Assembly (NCBI GenBank): GCA_005798855.1
Contig: SYIF01000003.1
Coordinates: forward strand, 1 to 46,302
Source: Actinomycetota bacterium
GTDB taxonomy: Bacteria > Actinomycetota > Thermoleophilia > Gaiellales > F1-60-MAGs149
Direction of reading: 5' to 3'
Length of the DNA stretch: 46,302 nt
Of this stretch, positions 1 through 9,111 are shown in pieces. The notes beneath the pieces are model-generated. The model was given only the letters and a program-made list of their open reading frames with translations, searched no databases and was not told where the DNA came from. The translations under genes and the position numbers were made by a program. Numbering within the stretch: the first letter of the stretch is position 1; the number at the start of each line of letters is the position of its first letter.

Positions 1-134
1 AGCGTGGTCTTACCAACCCCGTTGCGCCCGATCAGGCAAATTCGCTCGCCCGTGCCCACGCGTAGCGACACGTCACCGAGGACGGTGCGTGCACCAAACG
101 ACTTGGTTACCCCAGCAAGATGGATGGACGCCAT
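1..134 (-). CDS. ABC transporter ATP-binding protein, probably ABC-F type; N-terminus only, truncated by window edge
   Basis: Reverse complement of 1-134 reads MASIHLAGVTKSFGARTVLGDVSLRVGTGERICLIGRNGVGKTTL with Walker A GRNGVGKT. Absent from the ORF track because it is truncated. Confidence 0.85.
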   Translation of the reverse strand, partial: MASIHLAGVTKSFGARTVLGDVSLRVGTGERICLIGRNGVGKTT

Positions 135-750
135 GCAGGCATCGTACGATTCCCCCGTGAACGCCGATGCATCGCTGATTGGTTCGCGCTTCCGAACGCT
201 CGTGCAACTGGCCGCCGATCGCGACGAAAACGCGGCTGACTGGCAGGTGTTGATCGAGACGGGTCGGCTACCAGCGGCAAGTTATGTGCTTGACGGGGAG
301 GACTGGTTTCCGCCGTCCTACTTTGCCCTGCTCGACGAGGCTGGTGGGGTCGACGAGCTTCGCTCACACTTTGAGGGGCGTTTCGCAATTGCCTCCGACG
401 AGACGGGTGCGCTGGCTGGTCCGGACGAACTCGACGAGGCCTGGGACGAGTACCTGTCGGGCGCGTGGGGGCGCATCCTGTTCGATCCGACACCGGAAAG
501 CGCAGTTCAGTCGAACCGGCTGGCCGGCTCGATTGCCGAACTGTTGGCCGAGCCAGCGCCCGATGATCCGGCCTGGGGGCGGCGCCTCACAGCGCGCGTC
601 GATGCGCTGGCGGCACTGTTGCGGGAAGGATGCGATCAGGATCGGGCGAACGAAGAGCCACACCCTTGGGATCTCTGGGTCGTCGCGCCGCGTCGCGACT
701 ACGCTGTGGTCTTCACGACCTTTACGTTCCACTCCGACGGAGCTGACTGA
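133..750 (+). CDS. DUF6058-like hypothetical protein
   Basis: ORF 4..750 with internal ATG at 133 (MQASYDSP...). LPAASYVLDGEDWFPPSYFALLDEAGG and WDEYLSG...TPES resemble the DUF6058 family from memory. GTG at 157 is an alternative start. Confidence 0.6.
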   Translation: MQASYDSPVNADASLIGSRFRTLVQLAADRDENAADWQVLIETGRLPAASYVLDGEDWFPPSYFALLDEAGGVDELRSHFEGRFAIASDETGALAGPDELDEAWDEYLSGAWGRILFDPTPESAVQSNRLAGSIAELLAEPAPDDPAWGRRLTARVDALAALLREGCDQDRANEEPHPWDLWVVAPRRDYAVVFTTFTFHSDGAD

Positions 751-754
751 CGCC

Positions 755-1195
755 ATGAGCTACGACACACTCACCACCCTGCACTCGCTGTCCGCATACA
801 TCTGGCTCGGCAGTCTGTTTGGCACCCTCGTGTTTACGACGCTGGTTTCGCGGCGCGCTCCCGCTGGGCTGATCACGGGCGCCACTGCCATCGTCCGATT
901 CTCGACCCGCGTTGGATTGCCGGCTGCAGTGGTGCTGCTTTTGACTGGCATCTGGATGATTGGCACGGGCAATGCTCCCGAGGGCGGCCTGTGGTTGACG
1001 ATTGGCTTTGTGGCCTGGCTGGTTGCGGCCGTCGTTGGCAGCGCACTGATGCATCCGGCGGCTCGCAAGATGCGCGCGGCTTCGAATGCGGACGAGGCGA
1101 TCGGGTTTGCACGCCGCATCGCCCTCGTCGGTGGTGCCGAGATCATCATGATTGTGATCGGCATCTGGGTAATGGGCGCACAGCCGGGTAGCTGA
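755..1195 (+). CDS. small integral membrane protein (DUF2269/CopD-like)
   Basis: ATG 755; 146 aa with about four hydrophobic segments (MSYDTLTTLHSLSAYIWLGSLFGTLVFTTL...). Confidence 0.6.
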   Translation: MSYDTLTTLHSLSAYIWLGSLFGTLVFTTLVSRRAPAGLITGATAIVRFSTRVGLPAAVVLLLTGIWMIGTGNAPEGGLWLTIGFVAWLVAAVVGSALMHPAARKMRAASNADEAIGFARRIALVGGAEIIMIVIGIWVMGAQPGS

Positions 1196-1265
1196 CCCTC
1201 TGCGCGACGATCCCCTCCTCAATAATCGCGACGGCCGCCTCCTTCTTGGGGCCCAGGCCGTCGAT

Positions 1266-2420
1266 GTGGTGGCGGCTGGGGTGTCTTCAATCGCGCTCCC
1301 ATGGTTGGTCTTAGATGGGGGTGGGTCAAACACTGAGGCTGGGCTTGTCTTCGCCTTCTCGATGCTCCCGTACGTCGTCTTCGGCCTTTTCGCCGGTGTG
1401 GTGGGCGACCGTTACAACAGGCGAACGATTATGTGGATCACGCATGCGATGCAAGTCGTCGCGGCCTTGCTGGTGCCGATTTGGGCACTTTCTGGTCAAC
1501 CGCCGTTGATCGTGATTTTGGGTGCTGCCTTCGTGATTGGTACGGCGCGGGTCTTTGTTGACGCTGCAGTGTTTGGCGCGATCGCCGCCCTGATTGGGCG
1601 CCAACATTTCGCTCGTGGACAGGCCACGCTGTCAGCATCGTGGGCGGTTGGCATGTTGGCAGGGCCTGCCCTCGGAGGGGTCTTGATTGCTGCTTTTGGT
1701 CCGGCAATCGCGCTGGTTGCGGAGGCTGGCGGCTTTGCCGTGGCGGCGGTGATGATTCTGCTTATTCGGCAGCCGCTTGAAGCCAATGATCATCGTGGAC
1801 ACGAGCCTGCCATCCAGATGATGAAGGAGGGGTTGGCAGTGATTTGGAATAGCCCGAGAATCCGCGTCTATACGTGGCTCAGCGTGGCGTGGAATCTCGG
1901 AGCCGCTGCCTCTGTCGGGTTGATCGTCCCGCTCCTACGGGACACGATTGGACTTGGCTCGACGCAGGCTGGAGTGGTGATCGCTGTCGGTGCCCTGATG
2001 GGCCTTGTCGTTCCTGCCCTGCTGGGCTGGCTACTGCCACGCGTTGGGGCGGCGAAGGTGACGACAGGTGCAACAGCGTTGAGTGCATGTGCGATTTTTG
2101 CGATGGGTATGTCGCCAGGATTCCTGACTGTTCTGGTCAGTAGTGCGGCCCGGTCGCTGTCGGACTACACGATCCTTTCGACGGTAATCGGTGAGCGCCA
2201 ACGAGGCGTCCCCGACCGCCTCCAAGCCCGTGTCGGCATCTCGATCAGGATGATCGCGGTGATGGCGATTACGGTCGGGTCTGCCGTTGGTTCGATCTTG
2301 GCCGATCCACTTGGAGTGCGGACCGTATACCTCTTGTCTGCTGCCGCTGTTGGGTTGGTCTTGCTCGTCGCGATCCCAAGCGTGCTCCGAGTGGGACGCT
2401 TAGCGGAAGATGCTGCCTGA
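1266..2420 (+). CDS. MFS transporter
   Basis: 12-TM-like protein with MFS loop motif GVVGDRYNRR. In-frame upstream sequence LRDDPLLNNRDGRLLLGAQAVDV looks like native N-terminus, so the start is probably upstream (CTG 1200?). Confidence 0.85.
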   Translation: MVAAGVSSIALPWLVLDGGGSNTEAGLVFAFSMLPYVVFGLFAGVVGDRYNRRTIMWITHAMQVVAALLVPIWALSGQPPLIVILGAAFVIGTARVFVDAAVFGAIAALIGRQHFARGQATLSASWAVGMLAGPALGGVLIAAFGPAIALVAEAGGFAVAAVMILLIRQPLEANDHRGHEPAIQMMKEGLAVIWNSPRIRVYTWLSVAWNLGAAASVGLIVPLLRDTIGLGSTQAGVVIAVGALMGLVVPALLGWLLPRVGAAKVTTGATALSACAIFAMGMSPGFLTVLVSSAARSLSDYTILSTVIGERQRGVPDRLQARVGISIRMIAVMAITVGSAVGSILADPLGVRTVYLLSAAAVGLVLLVAIPSVLRVGRLAEDAA

Positions 2421-2452
2421 GCATTGCTGCGTGCAGAGCCCGTGCGGCGGTT

Positions 2453-3544
2453 CTAGCGCAGTTGCTGGAGTGCGGCTTCGAGTTGTGCTCGGTCATCCGC
2501 ATCACCGACGGCAATGCGGAGATATTCCTGCGTTCCCGAGACAACCGCACGCACGAGCACGCCTTGTTCTTCGAGACGCAAGACCGTGGTTGCGACTGCG
2601 GTCGTCGGTGCGAGCAGGAACCCGGTCACAGAGGGCAGTGGCTCAAGGTCGTTGCTGCGCATGATCTGCTCGAGCTCAAGCCGTGCCGCTGTCGTCGCCT
2701 CTCGACGACGAGTAATCTCGTCGGGTTGCTGAAGCGAGAGCGTGGCCGCGATGTGGGCGATGTCCGTGACGTCGTACCAGTGTCGTAGACGACCAACAGC
2801 GTGGGCGATCGGTGTGGGCCCGACGATATAGCCAACGCGGAGTCCTGCGAGGCCAAAGATCTTGGAGAAGGTGCGCAGGTAGCAGACGTTCGGGCGGCTC
2901 AGGTCGAGTACGGCCCCGGTGTCGGGTTCATCGCCAACGAATTCTGCATAGGCCTGATCCAGCGCGACTAAGACGTGGCTTGGAACGGCGTCAAGAAAAT
3001 CGGCGATATCGCTCGGGGGGAGATAGCCACCGGTCGGATTATTGGGGTTGCAGAGGAAGATGATGCGAGTCTTCACTCCGATTGCCTCCAGCGTCGCTGG
3101 TAGGTCAATGCACCCATCTGGGCGGACCGGGACTTCGATCACACGGGCGCCATAGCGGAGTGCATCCTGGCGGTACGTCACGAATGACGGCGTGGGGATG
3201 ATCACGTCGTCGCCGGGCGGCACGAACGCCTGGCAGAGGTAGCCGATCAGCGGGTCGGCGCCGTTGGTAACGACGATGCTCTCTTGGTCGACCGAATGTC
3301 GGTCGGCAATCACAGCAGCGAGCTCTTGGCCGCGATCGGGGTATCGATTGGTCTCAGTTAGAGCACGTGCAGCCGCCTCAGCAACCCCAGGGAATGGCCC
3401 GAAAGCCGACTCGTTGGCGTCGAGTTTGGCGATCCGCCGAACGCCTAGACGGACCGCAATTGCGGCTGTCGAGGCGTCCGGCGAATAGGGGCTGATCTCA
3501 TCGCTTACTTGACGTTCTGCGGGCGTTGGCCCGCCATCATGCAT
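2453..3544 (-). CDS. histidinol-phosphate aminotransferase-like class I/II PLP aminotransferase
   Basis: NPNNPTGGYLPPSD, PLP-lysine motif RTFSKIFGLAGLRVGY. ATG at 3544 overlaps the upstream stop by 8 bp (ATGCATGA). Confidence 0.85.
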   Translation of the reverse strand: MHDGGPTPAERQVSDEISPYSPDASTAAIAVRLGVRRIAKLDANESAFGPFPGVAEAAARALTETNRYPDRGQELAAVIADRHSVDQESIVVTNGADPLIGYLCQAFVPPGDDVIIPTPSFVTYRQDALRYGARVIEVPVRPDGCIDLPATLEAIGVKTRIIFLCNPNNPTGGYLPPSDIADFLDAVPSHVLVALDQAYAEFVGDEPDTGAVLDLSRPNVCYLRTFSKIFGLAGLRVGYIVGPTPIAHAVGRLRHWYDVTDIAHIAATLSLQQPDEITRRREATTAARLELEQIMRSNDLEPLPSVTGFLLAPTTAVATTVLRLEEQGVLVRAVVSGTQEYLRIAVGDADDRAQLEAALQQLR

Positions 3545-4715
3545 TCTTGAATTCCTGCCAAGCCCGGCTGCGGATCTTGGTTGCCTCTTCGCCGAGGAAC
3601 TGCTCGAACTCGATCGTCTTGGCAGCCGCCTCATCATAGGCGAGTGCTGGGTTGTTCTTGATGGCATCATCGATGTACTGCTCAGCGTCTGGCATCAAGA
3701 ATGCTGAGCCAGTGTTGTTAATGAAGCCTGCATAATTCTTCGGCTCCAGCAGGAAGTTCATGAAGGCTTCAACTTCCGGAAGCTTCTGCGTACCGCTGAT
3801 GGCAAGCCAGCCGTCGAGATAGGCTGGCATGCCCTCCTCGGGCGACACCCATACGATGTTCTCGTTTTCGCGCTGGGCGTACGAGACGCTGTAGTCGTAG
3901 TCCATCCCCATCACTGCTGTGCCCTTGAGCAACGGCTTTGATGCGTCGGTCGGCAGAATTGCCAAGAGGTGGGGCTTGAGTTCGATCAGCGCGTCACGGG
4001 CCGTATCAATTTCGCTCTGCGTTTCCGAGTTAACCGAGTAGCCCTTGTAGATTAGTGCTGCGCCAAGAATGTCGACGTCATAGTCGAACAGCGTTACCTT
4101 GCCGGAGTACTTTGGAGCAAGCGACCAGAAGTCAGCCCACGACGTGGGCGTCTCGCTGATGAGGTCCTTACGGTATGCGAAGCCGGTCTTGCCGTAGTCG
4201 GTCGGCGGGCCCCAGGGGTAGGCAGTCTTAAAGAAATCGGGGACATTCGCGAGGTTCGGAATGTTGGCGGGGTTGATCTCCTGCAGGAAGTTACCTTCCT
4301 TGAGCATCGCGGCGAGTACCGGGCCACCGAGGGCCATGTCGTAGGAACCCTTGTTCTGAGCGACCTGTGCAGCAGCGGCAGAGGTGCCTTCAGTGAGACC
4401 CTCAACCTGTTTCACAGTGACACCAGTTGCTGTCTTGAAGTCTGCGACGGTTGTCTTCCCCATCCACTCGGGGTAGTTCATCATCACGATTTCGCCGGAG
4501 AGAGCAGCGGTTGTTGCTCCTGCTGCAGTTGCGGCGGCCGTTGTGGCTGCGGCACTGCTCGACGACGAACTACTCGACGACGAACTACTCGACCCGCCAC
4601 AGGCTGCGAGGAACGCTGCGAGCGAGCCTGCTGTCGCTAGCTGTGCACCCCGTACCAGCGCTGTGCGGCGGGTAAAGGATCGAGATACGTTGAACCCCTC
4701 AAATTGCTCAGACAC
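3537..4715 (-). CDS. PotD-like (spermidine/putrescine family) extracellular solute-binding lipoprotein
   Basis: Twin-Arg-like signal plus lipobox (SFTRRTALVRGAQLATAGSLAAFLAAC), Ser/Ala/Thr-rich linker, PotD-like domain (TGFAYRKDLISETPTSWADFW, MGMDYDYSV, YLDGWLAISG). GTG start preceded by GGGAGGA. Confidence 0.85.
   Translation of the reverse strand: MSEQFEGFNVSRSFTRRTALVRGAQLATAGSLAAFLAACGGSSSSSSSSSSSSSAAATTAAATAAGATTAALSGEIVMMNYPEWMGKTTVADFKTATGVTVKQVEGLTEGTSAAAAQVAQNKGSYDMALGGPVLAAMLKEGNFLQEINPANIPNLANVPDFFKTAYPWGPPTDYGKTGFAYRKDLISETPTSWADFWSLAPKYSGKVTLFDYDVDILGAALIYKGYSVNSETQSEIDTARDALIELKPHLLAILPTDASKPLLKGTAVMGMDYDYSVSYAQRENENIVWVSPEEGMPAYLDGWLAISGTQKLPEVEAFMNFLLEPKNYAGFINNTGSAFLMPDAEQYIDDAIKNNPALAYDEAAAKTIEFEQFLGEEATKIRSRAWQEFKNA
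4561..4590. repeat. perfect 15-bp tandem repeat x2 (GACGACGAACTACTC) in the poly-Ser linker of the binding protein
   Basis: 4561-4575 and 4576-4590 are identical; in frame. Confidence 0.9.
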
Positions 4716-4891
4716 TTAAAGCATCCTCCCTCGGATGATGTTGCCGTATGGACAACTCTATTTGGCGTTTTTAGCACGCGCGAGCGCAGGATGCAATCTT
4801 TTGAGGCGTATAAGGCGGCTGGTTTTGGGCCTGGAGGGGACGTGTTTACAGCTTCTGCGCAGCCTCATTCTCCATCGAGCCACAGGATGAA

Positions 4892-5713
4892 TTAGCTGGG
4901 ATTGACGAGCACAGCGCGCCGATCGGCGACGATGTCATTGTGTGGTCCCCACGAGGTTTCGCGTCGGGATAGCGTGGGAAGGTCGGCGGCGACAATGGCC
5001 GGCGCGTCATCGTTTGGGGCTAACGCTCGTGTCGTGCCGGCGGCGTCGATCACGACCGCAGCACCCGTCCAATTGGCACCTCGCTCCGTACCGCAGCGGT
5101 CAGCAACGACGAGTGGAACACGATTGAGATGTGCTGCTGCCCGCGCGACGGCAACATAGATGTGGTCAAAGAGCACAATGGGCGGATCGTCAGTGAGGTT
5201 GCTCGGGAAGACAAGCAGCTCAGCACCGCCGTCGGCTAGGGCGCGCACAAGGTCGGGGAACCACAGGTCGTAACAGACGCCGACGCCGATCTTGCCAAGG
5301 GAGGTGGCGGCAACGAGTGGCGGTTTGTCCCCGGGCACGAAGTACAACGTCTCGCGTCCCCAGAGATGAATCTTGCGATAGACGCCAACAATTCCGGATG
5401 GGTCGATCACGACTGCGCTGTTACGGCGCTGACCGTCGGCGTCCAACTCGGCGAGCCCACCAACGATGACGACCTGGCGCTCCTGTGCGAAGGACGACCA
5501 CTGTGCGGTAGACGATCCAGGGATCGTTTCGCAGGCGGCATCGGCCTCTGCGTCCGACTCAAAGCAGTAGCCACTGATGCATAGCTCGGGGAGCACAAGA
5601 ATCGTTGCGCCAGCGTCAGCTGCCGCGGTCAGCGCTGCCAGCGCGGCCTGCCGATTTCCAGCAAGGTCACCAAAGACAGGATGGGTACGGATGGCGGCGA
5701 CGACGGGGCACAT
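4892..5713 (-). CDS. carbon-nitrogen hydrolase (nitrilase superfamily)
   Basis: Catalytic Glu (VLPELCISGY), Lys (YRKIHLWGRE) and Cys (GVGVCYDLWFPD). ATG 5713. Confidence 0.9.
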   Translation of the reverse strand: MCPVVAAIRTHPVFGDLAGNRQAALAALTAAADAGATILVLPELCISGYCFESDAEADAACETIPGSSTAQWSSFAQERQVVIVGGLAELDADGQRRNSAVVIDPSGIVGVYRKIHLWGRETLYFVPGDKPPLVAATSLGKIGVGVCYDLWFPDLVRALADGGAELLVFPSNLTDDPPIVLFDHIYVAVARAAAHLNRVPLVVADRCGTERGANWTGAAVVIDAAGTTRALAPNDDAPAIVAADLPTLSRRETSWGPHNDIVADRRAVLVNPS

Positions 5714-5754
5714 GGCGGGTATCTTCCCCGATACCACGCGACGAAGGGGAATGC

Positions 5755-6579
5755 ATGTCCACGCATGAGGTCGAGGATGCCGTGCTGCACTATGAGCAGA
5801 CGGGTGAGGGACGCGACATCGTGTGGCTTGCTGCCGGTGATCACCCAGGGGCAAACTGGCGGCGTTGGCAGGTTCCAGCATTCGAGCCGGGCTGGCGCAA
5901 CACAACCTATGACGCTCGTGGCGTGGGACACACGACCTCAAGCACCGACTCTCCGTGGCCTATTTCAATTCATGCCGAGGATGTCATCCAACTGATCGAA
6001 TCGGTCTGCACACCACCAGTCGCTCTGGTGGGGCTCTCGATGGGATCGTTGATTGGAGTCCAGGTAGCGCACGATCGTCCGGACCTTGTCTCATGCGTGG
6101 CGGCAATGGGGACGTGTGTGAAGAAGACCGGATTCATCTGGGAGTGGGAGGAGGCGGAAATTGAGCTTCGTCGTTCCGGCGCCACCTTGCCTCGCGAGTT
6201 TGCGACCGCCCACTATGCCTTGCTCTACTACCCGGCTGAGGTGCTCGGCGACGACGAGTTGTGGGCCGAGCTGCGTTCCTTCATCGCCTCCGATTTCTCC
6301 GAACGCGACGGCGCGATGCTGGCCGCTCAGTGGCAGGCCTGCCTGGAATACGACTCCACGGAACTTCTCCCCAAGATCGATGTTCCGATCCATGCGGTCG
6401 CGTTCTCTGAGGATGTCCAGACGCCACCACAGCGCGTCCGTCAGGTTTCCGACCTTGCCGCGAACGGCCACTTTCACCTGCTCCAAGGGCTTGGCCACGG
6501 GTCGGCCTTTGGTCATCGACCAGACGAAGTCAACACCTGTCTGCAAGAGATCATCAGAGGTTATCTGCCGCCTGCATAG
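5755..6579 (+). CDS. alpha/beta hydrolase
   Basis: Nucleophile elbow GLSMGS, late His in GLGHGSAFGH; ATG 5755. Confidence 0.85.
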   Translation: MSTHEVEDAVLHYEQTGEGRDIVWLAAGDHPGANWRRWQVPAFEPGWRNTTYDARGVGHTTSSTDSPWPISIHAEDVIQLIESVCTPPVALVGLSMGSLIGVQVAHDRPDLVSCVAAMGTCVKKTGFIWEWEEAEIELRRSGATLPREFATAHYALLYYPAEVLGDDELWAELRSFIASDFSERDGAMLAAQWQACLEYDSTELLPKIDVPIHAVAFSEDVQTPPQRVRQVSDLAANGHFHLLQGLGHGSAFGHRPDEVNTCLQEIIRGYLPPA

Positions 6580-7553
6580 TGCGCACTCAACGCTGCGACG
6601 GCTGCGGCCACGAGGAGCGTGCGCGCGACGACTGCACTCGGAACCTGTGTGATCTCTGCGTGGTGCTCCAGTTGGGCCACAATCTGTGTGGGAAGTGAGA
6701 GGGGAAACTCAACGCGCGGCTCAGCCGTGGGTAGCTCTTCGGTCCAGAGGTTCCGGGCGGTGTGTGCCCCAGCTCCGGCGGTTCGAGTGCAACGCAAGCG
6801 GATTGAGCCTGAGTCATAGGGCGAGCAGGCAAAGAGGTCGCTGACGCAGGGGTTGGTCGCGACGAAACAGGGGTCCTCGGCAGCGAGCGTGACACGGTCG
6901 CCTGGGGCACTCGGCGTCTGTCGCCAAGCCAACGTGCCGTCCGTCTTGGATTCCGAGCTGAACCACAGATTCAAGGGGTCAGGGATGGCAGTCGTCGAGG
7001 CGCCAATGGACTGTGCAGCGAGTGCGTGGAGCTCGAAACAGCTTGGCGAGCCCATGCAACCGATCGCGGCAAATTCGCCAGGGCTGCAGGCGGGGAAAAG
7101 CAGGTCGTGCCCTGGCGCGGAGTCCTCAATGAGGGTTAGCAGCACGCGCTCCGCAGGGGGTATTGTGAGCAACTCCGTGCCGATTGTCGGGTTTGCCCCC
7201 GCAACGGCTCGCGTGTGGGTGGCCGAGAACCGCTCGTCAAGGTCGGCGGCGGACCAGGCGACGACGTCCACACAGGTATTTCCGGCGAGCTGTTCGATCG
7301 TCAGACGATCGCCGCGCTCGAGCCGGGCAATGCCGGTCATACCAACAGACACGTCGAGACATTCAAGGTTCGCACCGGGCAGGGCTGCTGGCTGCGCTGC
7401 GGGTTGTGGCGGTGCAGGAACGGGGTCACCTGCGAGTCCACTGGAAACGTGTGCAGTTGCGTCGAACCCTGGGTCGCTCAGTTGCGCGAGCATGACTGCG
7501 CGGAATTGGCGGGCGCTGAGAGACAGTGAGATAGTTAAGGCCACGATTGGCAT
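6561..7553 (-). CDS. DUF1989 (urea-carboxylase-associated / carboxyguanidine deiminase-like) protein
   Basis: DUF1989-like blocks: CVDVVAWSAADLDERFSATHTR, EDSAPGHDLLFPACS, IPDPLNLWF, DGTLAW, SAPGDRVTL. N-terminal Pro/Ala-rich stretch. Confidence 0.7.
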   Translation of the reverse strand: MPIVALTISLSLSARQFRAVMLAQLSDPGFDATAHVSSGLAGDPVPAPPQPAAQPAALPGANLECLDVSVGMTGIARLERGDRLTIEQLAGNTCVDVVAWSAADLDERFSATHTRAVAGANPTIGTELLTIPPAERVLLTLIEDSAPGHDLLFPACSPGEFAAIGCMGSPSCFELHALAAQSIGASTTAIPDPLNLWFSSESKTDGTLAWRQTPSAPGDRVTLAAEDPCFVATNPCVSDLFACSPYDSGSIRLRCTRTAGAGAHTARNLWTEELPTAEPRVEFPLSLPTQIVAQLEHHAEITQVPSAVVARTLLVAAAVAALSAHYAGGR

Positions 7554-7600
7554 GGTACATTCGCGGTAACAAGTTGGAAATCCGCCAACCAGGAGTGGCA

Positions 7601-8002
7601 GTGCTGCGACGACTCGACAATATTGATGTGCTCTGCGTTGACCTTCCCGCGATGGTGGCCTTCTATCGCGATGTCTTGGAATTGCCGTCGCTACTGGGCT
7701 ACAACGAGGAAGAGGGCTGGGCCGGCTTCCAGGCGGGTGACGTCTCGCTCTTCCTGATCGCAGTCGATGCACCGCACGCCGGGAGACGGGTTCCTGGGCA
7801 GGGCCCCGCTGGATTGGAGTCCTACGCGTTTGCCGTGGACGACCTTGAGCAGGCGATTGCGGAGTTCGATCGTCGTGGCGTGACATGGGCGGCAGAGATC
7901 GTCGAATCGCCGTGGTATCGCTACCGCAGTTTCTACGATCCTGACGGTAACCTTATGCACCTCACGCAGCCCAACCGAGAGGCACTGGGACTGCCTCAAT
8001 GA
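7601..8002 (+). CDS. VOC family (glyoxalase/bleomycin resistance fold) protein
   Basis: LRRLDNIDVLCVDLPAMVAFYRDVLELP...SFYDPDGNLMHLTQP. AGGAG at 7591 supports GTG 7601. Confidence 0.8.
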   Translation: MLRRLDNIDVLCVDLPAMVAFYRDVLELPSLLGYNEEEGWAGFQAGDVSLFLIAVDAPHAGRRVPGQGPAGLESYAFAVDDLEQAIAEFDRRGVTWAAEIVESPWYRYRSFYDPDGNLMHLTQPNREALGLPQ

Positions 8003-9105
8003 CTGGACCGACGACTGCTCCGCTGGGGCGACGCCCGGCAGCGCTGCCGGCTGACGTGCCGGTGATCGATGTCGATGTTCATACGGTCGCTCCAACAATT
8101 GAGACGCTCTTTCCATGGTTGGATACTCATTGGCAGGAAGTGGCGCGTGTCACCCAGTTTCGGGGTCCGACCGATACGGCGTACCCTCCAGGTGCGGAGA
8201 CGAGCATTGCTCCAGAGCACCGTGAGCGACACAGCGTGGCCGAAACGCTCCAAGATATTCGTGACCATGTGCTTGATCCGTGGGGCACCGAGCGAGCGAT
8301 TCTCAATTGCACATACTCAGCAGATGCTGTCAAAAATCCGGATGCTGCTCTGGCTCTCAGCCGTGCGGTCAATTCGTGGGTACGTGAAGAGTGGCTCGCG
8401 CACGACGAACGACTCCGGGGGTCGATCGTCGTTCCGAGCCTCGATCCGCACGAGTCTGCACGCGTGATCGATGAGTTTGGTGATGATCCACGCTTCGTTC
8501 AGGTGCTGCTGCCTGTCAGGGCCTTTGCGCCTTATGGCAATCGCATATGGCTTCCCGTGATGGATGCTGCGGCCCGTCATGACCTTGCGATTGGGCTGCA
8601 TTTCGGTGGGACTCCGGGGCATCCCACAACTTCAGTTGGTTGGCCGTCAACGTACGTTGAGGAATACGTGGATATGGCGAGTGCGTTCCAAGCACAGCTG
8701 ATGAGCTTGGTCGCAGAGGGTGTTTTCGATCGCCTACCGGCACTTCGCGTGATGTGCCTCGAGAGCGGCTTCGGCTGGATGCCAAGCTTTCTGTGGCGTT
8801 TCGATCGTCTCTGGCGTGGGCTGCGCCGGGAGATCCCGTGGACACGGCTCCCTCCGTCGGCGTATGTGCGAGAGCATGTGTGCCTCTCTATGCAGCCGTT
8901 CGATGTTCCCTCGACGCCCCAGGCTTTTGAGCGGATCGTCGATCAGATCGGTTCCGAATCGATGTTGTGCTTTGCCACCGACTATCCACACTGGCAGGCA
9001 GATTCGGCCGAACAGGCGTTACCACCTCTCTCCGACGGCGAGCAGTTTCGTGCGATCATGGCGGGCAACGCGCGGTCACTTTATGGCACACGGTTGGGCG
9101 GGTGA
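7999..9105 (+). CDS. amidohydrolase family protein (amidohydrolase_2 type)
   Basis: IDVDVHTVAP, GLHFGG, ESGFGWMPSFLWRFD, ATDYPHWQ; ATGA overlap with the VOC gene. Confidence 0.85.
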   Translation: MTGPTTAPLGRRPAALPADVPVIDVDVHTVAPTIETLFPWLDTHWQEVARVTQFRGPTDTAYPPGAETSIAPEHRERHSVAETLQDIRDHVLDPWGTERAILNCTYSADAVKNPDAALALSRAVNSWVREEWLAHDERLRGSIVVPSLDPHESARVIDEFGDDPRFVQVLLPVRAFAPYGNRIWLPVMDAAARHDLAIGLHFGGTPGHPTTSVGWPSTYVEEYVDMASAFQAQLMSLVAEGVFDRLPALRVMCLESGFGWMPSFLWRFDRLWRGLRREIPWTRLPPSAYVREHVCLSMQPFDVPSTPQAFERIVDQIGSESMLCFATDYPHWQADSAEQALPPLSDGEQFRAIMAGNARSLYGTRLGG

Positions 9106-9111
9106 TTGGCC

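Noticed and set aside
4716-4891. Possible guanidine or other riboswitch upstream of the PotD-like gene
   Set aside because: I wrote out the reverse complement and saw no recognisable ykkC/guanidine-II/III motif, only a short CATCC/GGATG pairing around the SD.
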